From Mesolinea sp040772305 (lineage in GTDB: Bacteria; Chloroflexota; Anaerolineae; Anaerolineales; Anaerolineaceae): DNA of 64,000 bases. Location: assembly GCA_040772305.1 (NCBI GenBank), contig JAXGYK010000001.1:930001-994000 (forward strand), given 5' to 3'. The notes beneath the pieces are model-generated. The model had not been told where the DNA came from. It was given only the letters and a program-made list of their open reading frames with translations, and ran no database searches. Positions 48,546-55,709 of this stretch are shown piece after piece (within the stretch, counting starts at the first letter, position 1; every line of letters starts with the position of its first letter). The position numbers were made by a program, and so were the translations under genes.

Positions 48546-48856
48546 GTATCAACCTCCATGCAGTTCCATTCGTTATAATGGCCGCAATTGCCGGTACCTT
48601 TCGGGACCTGCATGGCAAACTTTAGAATGCGGTAGTTAAGGGTATCACTCCTGCCGGTATAGGCGACGGCAAGCCGGTTCAATCTCGGAAGCCGTGTAAC
48701 GGAAAGTCCTTCATTAACATCAATGTCATCGGCATCAATAAATTCAGAAAGCCAGGGATTGCCCGGGCCGGGTACGCCTGCCTGAACGGCAGTTGCGGGC
48801 ACAAAAGAAAGAAACAGGAATAAAACAAGAAGTACACTTAAAACCTTTTTCATCAC
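48520..48856 (-). pseudogene. Disrupted exoprotein gene, 5' fragment
   Basis: Signal peptide plus the first ~90 residues of the mature protein, preceded by AGGAGGAGTG as ribosome binding site. In the present sequence it would end with a stop within IS-C and give a 113-residue secreted peptide. Confidence 0.8.
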
Positions 48857-49137
48857 TCCTCCTAATGGTTTATCCAGTAGCTTATAGCTTAGTTTCTCTT
48901 ATATTCAGTGCTGGCGATTATCGCTTTGAGCGGCCCCTCCTTAAAGTTAATTTTTTCTTTTACAGCATTCCTTAATAGTCCATTATATACTACGAATAGG
49001 TTTTTTTGATAGTGCATTTTTGCTTGTTATCAAAGGAAGCTGCTTGTTATCAAAGGAAGCGAATCCCCTTATCGGGTTTCTGTTTTACAGAAAAATATCT
49101 TGATTTTTCTTTGTGCAGTAGAGTGAACGGCTGACCC
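48857..49137. other. Intergenic region upstream of the disrupted exoprotein gene
   Basis: About 280 bp. Holds a likely -10 box for the minus-strand exoprotein gene (TATAAT on the minus strand at 48982-48987) and a 20-bp tandem repeat (separate entry). No gene seen. Confidence 0.45.
49021..49060 (+). repeat. Tandem 20-bp repeat, two units
   Basis: TGCTTGTTATCAAAGGAAGC occurs twice with no gap. It lies 78 bp beyond the 3' end of the HEAT-like protein gene. Function unknown. Confidence 0.9.
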
Positions 49138-50313
49138 TTACAGCTGCGCCAAACGCTCTAAGGCCACTTCGCGCAAGTCTTCCGTGAATTCTTGCTGTTC
49201 CCATGTCTGGTCAAGTTCTGTCCGCCCGGTGATAACGGATACGGAGCGCGTGTAACCATAGTTTTCAGCAGCGCTGTTGATGATCTCAGTCAGTATGTTT
49301 TTATCTGTCAACTGTTCAATTGCGACTCGGCGCGTATATCCGCTTTCATTTTTATTTCGGGCGATCTTAGCCAGCAGATCCTGGTCTTTTAGCTTTTCTA
49401 TTGCCAAAATGCGAACGTCTTTCCAAGTGTCTATGTACGGGTGAGGATTTGGTTTGGCGTTGTTTACAAGATCTGCTAATAAATCTTGATCGCTTAGCTT
49501 TTCAACCGCCTTATTGGCCACTAATTTATTTGCAGCATTTAAGGCGATTTTGTACAGCATGGCTTGATCGTAAATCCTATTAATCGCTGCTTCTCCATTC
49601 CCATTATCCTGAGTGTTCATTGCGATCTCCGCAAGTACATTCTGGTCACTTAGTCTGCTAATCGCAAATTCTTTAACCCTGTAATTGCCATGTATCGCAA
49701 TATCAGCAAGCACTGTCTGGTCGGTGAGCTTCTTAATAGCATGTATCTGCGCTTTATGGTTTTCGTTTCTTGCAATATCAGCCAATATGTTCTGATCGTC
49801 TATTTGCTCAAGCTCCAGGATTGCCAATTCAAAAAGTCTTTTATGGGCCAGTTTTCCCATCACTTTATCCGCAGTAATCCTGGTCAGAATGTCTTGATCT
49901 GTCAATTGCTTAATAATTTCCGCCTGCTCGCTGCTTCCGCATCCATTTATCGCAATGTCCATGCGCATTTTCTGTGAACGCATTTGCTCGGGTAATTTAC
50001 GAAACGCCGTTAAACGCAGATAGGGGTCGGCATCGTTTTCAGCAATGTTCATAAGTATATTAAGATCAGTAAGTTTAATGGTTGCGTGCCAGCGTACATT
50101 TGAATCACGGGCATTGAAAGCAAGGTCCGCAAGAACAGATTGGTCAGTCAGTTTTTCAACCGCTACACAGCCAAGATCAGGGATGCCAAATGCTATCGAG
50201 TAAGGGGATTCTTTAGCTATTACACCCAGCTTTATTTGATCGGTTTCTTTTTCCACAGCTTGTAATGCCTTTTTCTTGTTTTTGCTCTGCCAAGCCGGTT
50301 TGAAAAGTCCCAT
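49138..50313 (-). CDS. HEAT-like repeat protein, function unknown
   Basis: 391 residues made of at least ten imperfect repeats of about 26-35 residues with the core A-I-x-K-L-T-D-Q-x-x-L-A-D-I-A-x-N (for example KLTDQSVLADLAFN, KLTDQTVLADIAIH, RLSDQNVLAEIAMN, KLSDQDLLADLVNN, KLKDQDLLAKIARN). Each would form two helices, together an alpha solenoid related to HEAT/LRV repeats, suited to protein binding. No signal peptide. A good ribosome binding site (CAGGAGG) lies 6 bp before the ATG, overlapping the end of a short upstream frame. Confidence 0.72.
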   Translation of the reverse strand: MGLFKPAWQSKNKKKALQAVEKETDQIKLGVIAKESPYSIAFGIPDLGCVAVEKLTDQSVLADLAFNARDSNVRWHATIKLTDLNILMNIAENDADPYLRLTAFRKLPEQMRSQKMRMDIAINGCGSSEQAEIIKQLTDQDILTRITADKVMGKLAHKRLFELAILELEQIDDQNILADIARNENHKAQIHAIKKLTDQTVLADIAIHGNYRVKEFAISRLSDQNVLAEIAMNTQDNGNGEAAINRIYDQAMLYKIALNAANKLVANKAVEKLSDQDLLADLVNNAKPNPHPYIDTWKDVRILAIEKLKDQDLLAKIARNKNESGYTRRVAIEQLTDKNILTEIINSAAENYGYTRSVSVITGRTELDQTWEQQEFTEDLREVALERLAQL

Positions 50314-50315
50314 AC

Positions 50316-50447
50316 TTAAACCTCCTGATGCATTATGGAATCAGTACCAATATAAATTGCATCCGTTTGTGTTTCGTATTGCAGTTTTACTTCAGCTTTC
50401 GCAGGAAGCCATGCAAGTGGTGCTTGGATTTTATCAATCTGTTCCAT
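50316..50447 (-). CDS. Possible short leader gene ahead of the HEAT-like protein gene
   Basis: 43 codons, beginning MEQIDKIQAPLAWLPAKAEV and ending with a stop two bases before the ATG of the HEAT-like protein. No clear ribosome binding site. It could be the remnant of a gene cut by the insertion sequence to the right, a coupled leader peptide, or chance. Confidence 0.3.
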   Translation of the reverse strand: MEQIDKIQAPLAWLPAKAEVKLQYETQTDAIYIGTDSIMHQEV

Positions 50448-50619
50448 CGTTTCAAGGGTATGTGTTTTCTTTATTTGCTGCCGTTCTGTGCGCCCTGATA
50501 TGCCGTATTAAAGCGACATCTTCCTTGGGAGTTTTCAATGCTCCGGTCTAAAAGCGGATTCTCCAAGGCCATGAGAATCTTCATTGGTACTGGAACGCCT
50601 GCGTTATTGCATTTATGCG
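50448..50619. other. Spacer between short frame and transposase
   Basis: About 170 bp with no convincing gene; frames in it are interrupted. Confidence 0.35.
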
Positions 50620-51819
50620 TTAGTGTTCTTTCGCTTTATTCGCTAAAGATTGTGATAAGTTTACCCTCATATTTTCAGTTCGTCTTTTTCGTCCAGCTGT
50701 CTTTACCACCTCACACCCTCTCGCAAACAGGTGATGAGCCAGCAGATGGTATCCACTCCAATCGCCGAGTTGTATAGAGATCGAGTCCAGGAAGATAGGA
50801 GGGACGAACCTGATTTTAGCATGGAGATCAGGATTATTCTTCAGGAGGAATTGCCATGGGGAGGCTCGGCTAAGCGCCGAATGTTTCCTGACCACATTGT
50901 AGTAATAGAGATAATTCATGGCCTCAAAGAAAAAAGCTTTAGGCGAAGGGATAGATAAGAGACGGGGGATGTAAAACTCCTCATCATCCGTGCGGTGAGA
51001 TCGTTCGACATGCGCATTCTCCTGAGGGGAAGCCTTATGGTTCTGGATGAATGAACAGCCAAAAGAGCCGAGGACCTTTCTTAGTTCGCTGACCTTGAGC
51101 CAGGAGCGTCCGCCGAATTCCTCACCATGATCCACGGTGAAGACAATCGGGACAGAGACATTATGCGATCTGAGCCAGGAGAGAACCCAGAGGAAGAACA
51201 TCAGCCCATTGTTCCAGTTGCGCTCATAGGAATAGGCAATCAGCTTGAAACGGGAGTTCACATCGATAGCAGACCACTGATAAAGGGGCAGATTATGGGC
51301 ATAGTGGTGTTGAATTTGCTCCATGGAAAGCGCTTTTTGGTCGACTATGTACTTGAGATCAATCTGGACAATCTCAAAAGCTTTGGCCTGATACCAATCC
51401 ACGAAAGGCCGTTCACCTTTCTTCTGAGGCTTATGAACTGCTAATTTGACCAGGTTCCGTCTGAGGATATTGCGGATGGTGTGCTGGGAAAGCACAATCC
51501 CATCCACTTCTTCCAGTTCCTCCTTTAATCGCAGAGGACCATAGCGGGTCTGCCTGCGCAGAGCCAGAACCCGTTCCTCCAACTCAGCCCCCGTTTTGTT
51601 GGCAACTCGCTTTGGCGCCTTGCTCTGATCCTTCAGGCTTCCTGCGGCTTTTTTACTTAGCGCTTTGTACACCGTCGCCCTGGTGACGTTCAGGATACGG
51701 GCTGTTCGGGATACATTCCCGGATTGGGCTTTGTGAACCTGCAGGATCGCTCGCCGTGCTGCTTCCGGACTGATCTGCCTCAGTTCTCGGTAGTCTAAGT
51801 GGGTGATATCTTTGATCAA
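50620..51819 (-). CDS. rve-type DDE transposase (IS3/IS481-related, distinct from IS-A/B/C)
   Basis: 399 residues. HTH near residues 30-55 (SGNVSRTARILNVTRATVYKAL), a second helical region, then the catalytic core with D in IVQIDLKYIVD, D in VFTVDHGEEFGG and E in NAHVERSHRTDDEEF. It is longer than and clearly different from the other transposases in the window. The last ~35 residues (after LLAHHLF) are encoded beyond the likely end of the element and may be added from flanking DNA. Confidence 0.88.
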   Translation of the reverse strand: MIKDITHLDYRELRQISPEAARRAILQVHKAQSGNVSRTARILNVTRATVYKALSKKAAGSLKDQSKAPKRVANKTGAELEERVLALRRQTRYGPLRLKEELEEVDGIVLSQHTIRNILRRNLVKLAVHKPQKKGERPFVDWYQAKAFEIVQIDLKYIVDQKALSMEQIQHHYAHNLPLYQWSAIDVNSRFKLIAYSYERNWNNGLMFFLWVLSWLRSHNVSVPIVFTVDHGEEFGGRSWLKVSELRKVLGSFGCSFIQNHKASPQENAHVERSHRTDDEEFYIPRLLSIPSPKAFFFEAMNYLYYYNVVRKHSALSRASPWQFLLKNNPDLHAKIRFVPPIFLDSISIQLGDWSGYHLLAHHLFARGCEVVKTAGRKRRTENMRVNLSQSLANKAKEH

Positions 51820-51922
51820 TATATACCTCGATGTCTCTATATCCTATCCCCCATAATTCCAGACATCGATCTCTGTACCCCAGGTAATTCCAGTTCATAA
51901 ACTGTATACTATGTGCTGACCC
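50732..51922 (-). mobile_element. Fourth insertion sequence, ends approximate
   Basis: Possible inverted ends TGATGAGCCAGCAGATGGTA on the left and, inverted, TCAGCACATAGTATAC near 51905-51922 on the right share CAGCA and A-T-x-G-T-A. Similar 23- and 24-bp sequences (CCTCACAcCCTCTCG.. at 50709-50731; CCTCACAACCCCCTCA.. at 51923-51946) flank it, perhaps a decayed target duplication. Just inside the right end are two direct repeats containing CTGGAATTA and AGAGA, likely transposase-binding sites. The ends need confirmation. Confidence 0.5.
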
Positions 51923-51948
51923 CCTCACAACCCCCTCACAAACAGGCA

Positions 51949-51977
51949 TTGATTCTCAATTCGTTTATGTGTATAAT
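51949..51977 (+). promoter_or_regulatory. rpsU-infA promoter
   Basis: TTGATT at 51949-51954, 17-bp spacer, TATAAT at 51972-51977. It starts only a few bases right of the fourth insertion sequence's flank. Confidence 0.7.
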
Positions 51978-52043
51978 GTTGAAGTTTGCGTCTGAAGGGC
52001 GCGACAGTTGTCTATTCGTGCCTGAAAGGAGGTGAACAAGAAA

Positions 52044-52232
52044 ATGGCAACCGTATCATTACGTCAAAACGAGTCTCAGGATTCTCTGCTTAAACGCTTT
52101 CGCAAGAAGGTTGTGAAAAGCGGGGTCTTGAGCACCGTACGCCGCAAGCGTTGGTTCATCTCCAAGAGTGAACAGCGCCGCATGGACAAGAAAAAGGCCA
52201 CTCGCCGCTCATTTCGCAAGAGCTACGATTAG
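52044..52232 (+). CDS. rpsU: 30S ribosomal protein S21
   Basis: 62 residues, small basic protein of the 30S subunit: SLRQNESQDSLLKRFRKKV, then SGVLSTVRRKRWF and a basic helix ending RSFRKSYD. The start is ATG 52044; a GTG at 52032 lies within the perfect AAAGGAGGTGA ribosome binding site and is rejected. It is followed by infA after 34 bp. Confidence 0.95.
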   Translation: MATVSLRQNESQDSLLKRFRKKVVKSGVLSTVRRKRWFISKSEQRRMDKKKATRRSFRKSYD

Positions 52233-52266
52233 AAGAATGCTGCTGGCCCCAGCAGAATGAGGTTTT

Positions 52267-52515
52267 ATGGCAGAAAAAGAAGAGAAGATTGTTGTTGATG
52301 GGACGATTATCGAGGCCCTGCCGGGCACTCAATTTAGAGTGCGTTTGGAGAACGGACATGAGGTGATAGCCTATCTGTCAGGCCGCATGCGCCGTTTTTA
52401 CATTCGCATTTTGTTAGGTGATTCGGTGCGTGTTGAGATGAGTCCGTATGATCTGGACCGCGGCCGTATCGTTTACAGACAACGACGTCCCAGTTCTTCT
52501 GCCGATAGTATTTAA
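52267..52515 (+). CDS. infA: Translation initiation factor IF-1
   Basis: 82 residues, one OB-fold: IVVDGTIIEALPGTQFRVRLENGHEVIAYLSGRMRR, then GDSVRVEMSPYDLDRGRIVYR. It binds the A site of the 30S subunit during initiation. Away from the usual ribosomal-protein cluster but paired with rpsU, with a shared terminator. Confidence 0.95.
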   Translation: MAEKEEKIVVDGTIIEALPGTQFRVRLENGHEVIAYLSGRMRRFYIRILLGDSVRVEMSPYDLDRGRIVYRQRRPSSSADSI

Positions 52516-52527
52516 GCGCTCGTTTTC

Positions 52528-52561
52528 ACGCCCCCTTTTTCGCTGAGGGGGCGTTTTCTTT
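52528..52561 (+). terminator. Terminator of rpsU-infA
   Basis: Stem ACGCCCCC / GGGGGCGT, 11-nt loop, then TTTCTTT. Confidence 0.88.
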
Positions 52562-52583
52562 AACGCAATTCCCGACTTAAAAA

Positions 52584-53573
52584 ATGATGAGCACTGTCAC
52601 TCTCTATAAGCAAGGAAAAATGCGCCAGGTGGATCCCAGGCGCGACCTCTTTGAGATTGCTGACCTGGTAGAAAGCTCGTTTCAGCTGGACAGCGACCCC
52701 GAAGGCCGCTATGTTATGCGCCAGATCCGCAGTACGGCGCAAAAACAGCAAAAAGAGGCTGAACGCCTGGGGCACAGCTTTTTTCCCGGCGCTCCGCAAG
52801 GTTTCGTGTGGGAGCAGGATGGCCGCGTGATGGGAAATGTAAGCATCTTGCCCTTCGGCGGCCCCTGGAAGAGGATCGTACTGCTGGCCAATGTAGCGGT
52901 TGCCGAAGAACTGCGCGGGCGCGGGATAGCATCCGGCCTTACCCGTCAGGCTTTAAATCAGATCAGGAAGCAGGGCGCTGCTGAAGTATGGCTGCAAGTG
53001 CGCAGCGATAACCATACTGCGATCCGCTTATATCGGGACCTTGGTTTTGAAAGCTTTAGCACTGTAGTGCAGTGGCAGTTGCAGGCACCTGGTTTACCCG
53101 CTTATCACTCCATTGCACCGGGCTGGAAGCTTGACAAGCGGAAAATACAGGATTGGCCCCTGCAACGCGAGGCTTTAAACCAGGCTTACCCCAAGGAAGT
53201 GCGCTGGCACACACCGGTCGATTTGGATGCATTCAGTCCCTGGCATTTTTTAAACCCAGGAAGGATCTTTACTGCCTTTGGGATCAAGCACTTTGCTGTC
53301 CATCAGCAAGGCCGAACGCAGGCCTTGCTTAGCCTGGTAACTGGTTTGGAGCGGCGGGATCATTTGTTTTTGGCAAACCCGAAGGATCTCCCTGAAGCGC
53401 TGCCGCTTTTGGTGCAAGCGGCCATTCGGGAAGCTGGCAGCGGCCGCTTGCTGCAGTTGGAGTACCCAGGCGGGCGCCTGGAGGGCGAGCTTGCAGATTT
53501 GGGGTTTAAGTTGATCAGGCGTTTGGACTGGATGCGCCTGAAGCGGGAAAAGGCAGTGTTTTCAGCGGATTAA
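52584..53573 (+). CDS. GNAT-family N-acetyltransferase
   Basis: 329 residues. The acetyl-CoA binding motif is in the first half: NVAVAEELRGRGIASGLTRQAL (R-G-x-G-x-A), followed by LQVRSDNHTAIRLYRDLGFES, the classic end of the GNAT fold. The second half (residues about 175-325) looks like a degenerate second GNAT-like unit (LLQLEYPGGRLEGELADLGF). Substrate unknown. Immediately follows the infA terminator; its promoter is not obvious. Confidence 0.82.
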   Translation: MMSTVTLYKQGKMRQVDPRRDLFEIADLVESSFQLDSDPEGRYVMRQIRSTAQKQQKEAERLGHSFFPGAPQGFVWEQDGRVMGNVSILPFGGPWKRIVLLANVAVAEELRGRGIASGLTRQALNQIRKQGAAEVWLQVRSDNHTAIRLYRDLGFESFSTVVQWQLQAPGLPAYHSIAPGWKLDKRKIQDWPLQREALNQAYPKEVRWHTPVDLDAFSPWHFLNPGRIFTAFGIKHFAVHQQGRTQALLSLVTGLERRDHLFLANPKDLPEALPLLVQAAIREAGSGRLLQLEYPGGRLEGELADLGFKLIRRLDWMRLKREKAVFSAD

Positions 53574-53627
53574 GGCTGGGATTAATCATGTACAATTAAG
53601 ATATCACTTGCATCCCTGGAGGTGAAT

Positions 53628-55259
53628 ATGAGCGTACAGATCAAGCGCAGATGGTTATTTGGATTGGCTGTGGTACTAATCCTCTTGGGGTTGGCTGCCT
53701 GCGGAACAGTCCAGACAGACTTGTACTTGAATACCGGGCCTGAGTATCGCGTGGTGGCAAAGATAAGCATCCCCGCAAAACAGGTAGCTGCTGCCGGGGG
53801 AGTGGAAGCCCTGGATAAACAGGCGGAACAAACAGCCGCACAAGCTAAGGAGCATGGTATCAGCGTAAGCTGGGAGCGTAATGCGGGTGCTGATGGTGCT
53901 GTTGAGTATCATGCCGAAACAAGTCTTAATCCTGTAACGAATGAGCGCAATGACTATTTTTCGCTGACCCCCGTTAGCTTTGAAGGGCAAAATGCCTACC
54001 GCTTCCAATTCACCTTTTTTGAAGAAATCCTGGGCCAGGTTTCGGAGCGTACAGTAAGGCTGCATGCCGCCAAAGTGCTTAGCCATAACGGTCGTCTGAT
54101 AGATGCAGGAACGGTTGAATGGACCGGGACAAGCGCCCGCCCTGAAGCAGTGGTTCAGCTGGGAAGAGCTGGAGTACATATGGGCTATTTGGCAGGGGCG
54201 ATTGCACTTTTGGTCTTGATGATTGCGGCGAGTGTTTACTTGCTTCATAAAGGGCTTCTGCAGGCCTGGGTGCGCGAGAGCAGCAAGCACAGCAAGAATC
54301 GACGTAAAGCTTCGCGTCTGCAAGGGGATTTGGGGAAGCTTGAGCAGGAGCGGGCATTGCTCTACGACAACCTGGGCAATAAGGTTTGGACAGAAAAGAT
54401 GGCAGACCCTGGTTACGCCTTGCCCTATCAGCAACTGGAAGCCTTAGAAGCCAAGCTGGTACCCATCGGGGATCATTTGCGCTCGCTGGATCTGGACCTT
54501 AGCAAGGCGCAGGAAGAACGTGCCACGCTGGTGAAAGAATATGACGAAAAGATTGCCGGCTTGCAAAACCTGCTTACCCAGGCGATGGAACGCCAGGCGG
54601 CAGCCCGTGGTGAAATTGATGCCAGCGAAAGCGCTGTGACTAAGCTGAACAAGCAAAAGAGCGCCTATCTTAATGAATTGCATGGACATCAGTCGAAAAT
54701 GGCGTCTTTGCAGGAAAGCGATCTGCCGGACAAAGAACAACAGATTAATAATCTGAACAACACCATTGCAACGCTGGGCAAGCAGGTGTTTGAAGTTTCA
54801 GATCAAATACCTGTAAAGGAATTGCGCATAGCCGAGCTGCGTGCCAAGCTCCCCAGTCTCCAGGAAGAGGTCGAAAAAAGCAAAGATGCTCTGGCACAAA
54901 TGCAAGAATCCAAGAGAGTGGCACTAGAACCTGTTGACCAGAATATTCAAAACATCAAAGATACTACCAGGGAACGTGAGGAGGAGCGGCGCGGCATCAA
55001 GGCTGCCATGCAGCCGGTAATCCGCGAGCTGGGTGTGGAAGCTGATCGTGTGCGCCCGCAGCCTAACTTGCTGAGTGATTTCTACCAAAAACTGGATGCA
55101 AGCAAAGAGAGTATTCAGCAAACCAGCAGCGATGCCGATGTGGTACGCATGGATCTGGCCCGCACGGATAAGGGAGCTGTTACACGGTTCTGGCTCTATA
55201 CTGCCGCAGTGCTGGTGGTCTTAGCGGCAATTGTTGTTCTGCTTGTGCTGGCCTTTTGA
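53628..55259 (+). CDS. Coiled-coil lipoprotein with two membrane segments, function unknown
   Basis: 543 residues. Lipobox GLAACG after a hydrophobic signal; a beta-rich outer domain (residues about 25-180) resembling small lipoproteins of unknown role; a membrane segment (MGYLAGAIALLVLMIAASVYL); about 300 residues of charged heptads (LGKLEQERALLYDNLGN to LASLQESDLPDKEQQINNLN and beyond), surely coiled coil; and a final membrane segment (WLYTAAVLVVLAAIVVLLVL). Start ATG 53628 behind GGAGGTG. It may span or scaffold the envelope. Confidence 0.7.
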   Translation: MSVQIKRRWLFGLAVVLILLGLAACGTVQTDLYLNTGPEYRVVAKISIPAKQVAAAGGVEALDKQAEQTAAQAKEHGISVSWERNAGADGAVEYHAETSLNPVTNERNDYFSLTPVSFEGQNAYRFQFTFFEEILGQVSERTVRLHAAKVLSHNGRLIDAGTVEWTGTSARPEAVVQLGRAGVHMGYLAGAIALLVLMIAASVYLLHKGLLQAWVRESSKHSKNRRKASRLQGDLGKLEQERALLYDNLGNKVWTEKMADPGYALPYQQLEALEAKLVPIGDHLRSLDLDLSKAQEERATLVKEYDEKIAGLQNLLTQAMERQAAARGEIDASESAVTKLNKQKSAYLNELHGHQSKMASLQESDLPDKEQQINNLNNTIATLGKQVFEVSDQIPVKELRIAELRAKLPSLQEEVEKSKDALAQMQESKRVALEPVDQNIQNIKDTTREREEERRGIKAAMQPVIRELGVEADRVRPQPNLLSDFYQKLDASKESIQQTSSDADVVRMDLARTDKGAVTRFWLYTAAVLVVLAAIVVLLVLAF

Positions 55260-55287
55260 AGACAGCCAGGAATCCACTATTCTTTTC

Positions 55288-55320
55288 GGGACAGGCTGTG
55301 GCAGCCTGTCCCTTTCTTTT
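55288..55320 (+). terminator. Terminator of the coiled-coil lipoprotein gene
   Basis: Perfect stem GGGACAGGCTG / CAGCCTGTCCC with 3-nt loop, followed by TTTCTTTT. Confidence 0.9.
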
Positions 55321-55444
55321 TACAGAACCCCAAGACTTCTTTGAAAGGCTTTGCGGAGCGGAAATCCTTGCTTTAGAAATTCGTTCTTCTCCCAAGTCTG
55401 GAAGAGAAGGCCTCCTTTTCTTTGCTTGCCAGTCTGTTAAAAAG

Positions 55445-55471
55445 TCAAACGGCTCTTCATAAGCCGTTTGA
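55445..55471 (-). terminator. Terminator of the minus-strand unit 57158-55499
   Basis: Stem TCAAACGGCT / AGCCGTTTGA; on the minus strand it is followed by CTTTTT. Confidence 0.8.
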
Positions 55472-55498
55472 AGGTTAAAAAGTTTTTGGGCCTTAGGC

Positions 55499-55681
55499 TT
55501 AGTCTGCAACAGCAGCTATCAGTTTGAGGAATTCTTCCCACTCCTCCTTGAAGAAGTGCAGGGTAATATTGTTTAACTCGAGATGAAAAGTGGTTTCGCC
55601 GTCTGGTTCCTCTGCGCACCAGGCTAAATAATTTTCGGTTTCTGCAAGGTTAGTGGTAATAGGTTCGCGTTCGTCTGCCAT
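55499..55681 (-). CDS. Small conserved-looking acidic protein
   Basis: 60 residues, starting MADEREPITTNLAETENYLAW and ending in the amphipathic segment HFFKEEWEEFLKLIAAV. Preceded by AAGGAGTAAAAC as ribosome binding site, 28 bp after the AI-2E-type gene, and followed by a terminator, which supports a real gene. No family recognised. Confidence 0.6.
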   Translation of the reverse strand: MADEREPITTNLAETENYLAWCAEEPDGETTFHLELNNITLHFFKEEWEEFLKLIAAVAD

Positions 55682-55709
55682 GTTTTACTCCTTTAGTAGT
55701 TATTCCGGT

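Larger units (their letters stand above)
45219..48856 (-). pseudogene. Exoprotein gene split by two insertion sequences (ancestral 484 codons)
   Basis: Three pieces, 48856-48520, 47428-46916 and 45823-45219, join in one frame (1455 bp in total, stop included) once IS-B, IS-C and one copy of each 26-bp duplication are removed. The joined protein has a signal peptide (MMKKVLSVLLVLFLFLSFV), several blocks with the pattern GTGNC..(K/E)(F/W)(N/S)C that look like beta-propeller or repeat modules (GNCGHYNEWNC, GNCYNDKFNCG), and the C-terminal KTSLPLIRK shared with neighbouring exoproteins. Each insertion introduces stops, so no full-length product is made now. Reading across the junction recreates NVGLYN-SIAAVE exactly. 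Confidence 0.88.

Noticed and set aside
49021..49060. Direct repeat as minimal CRISPR
   Set aside because: Only two adjacent units without spacers and no cas genes nearby.
55256..55462. Small plus-strand frame after the coiled-coil lipoprotein gene
   Set aside because: It overlaps a strong terminator hairpin and starts at the preceding gene's end without a ribosome binding site.
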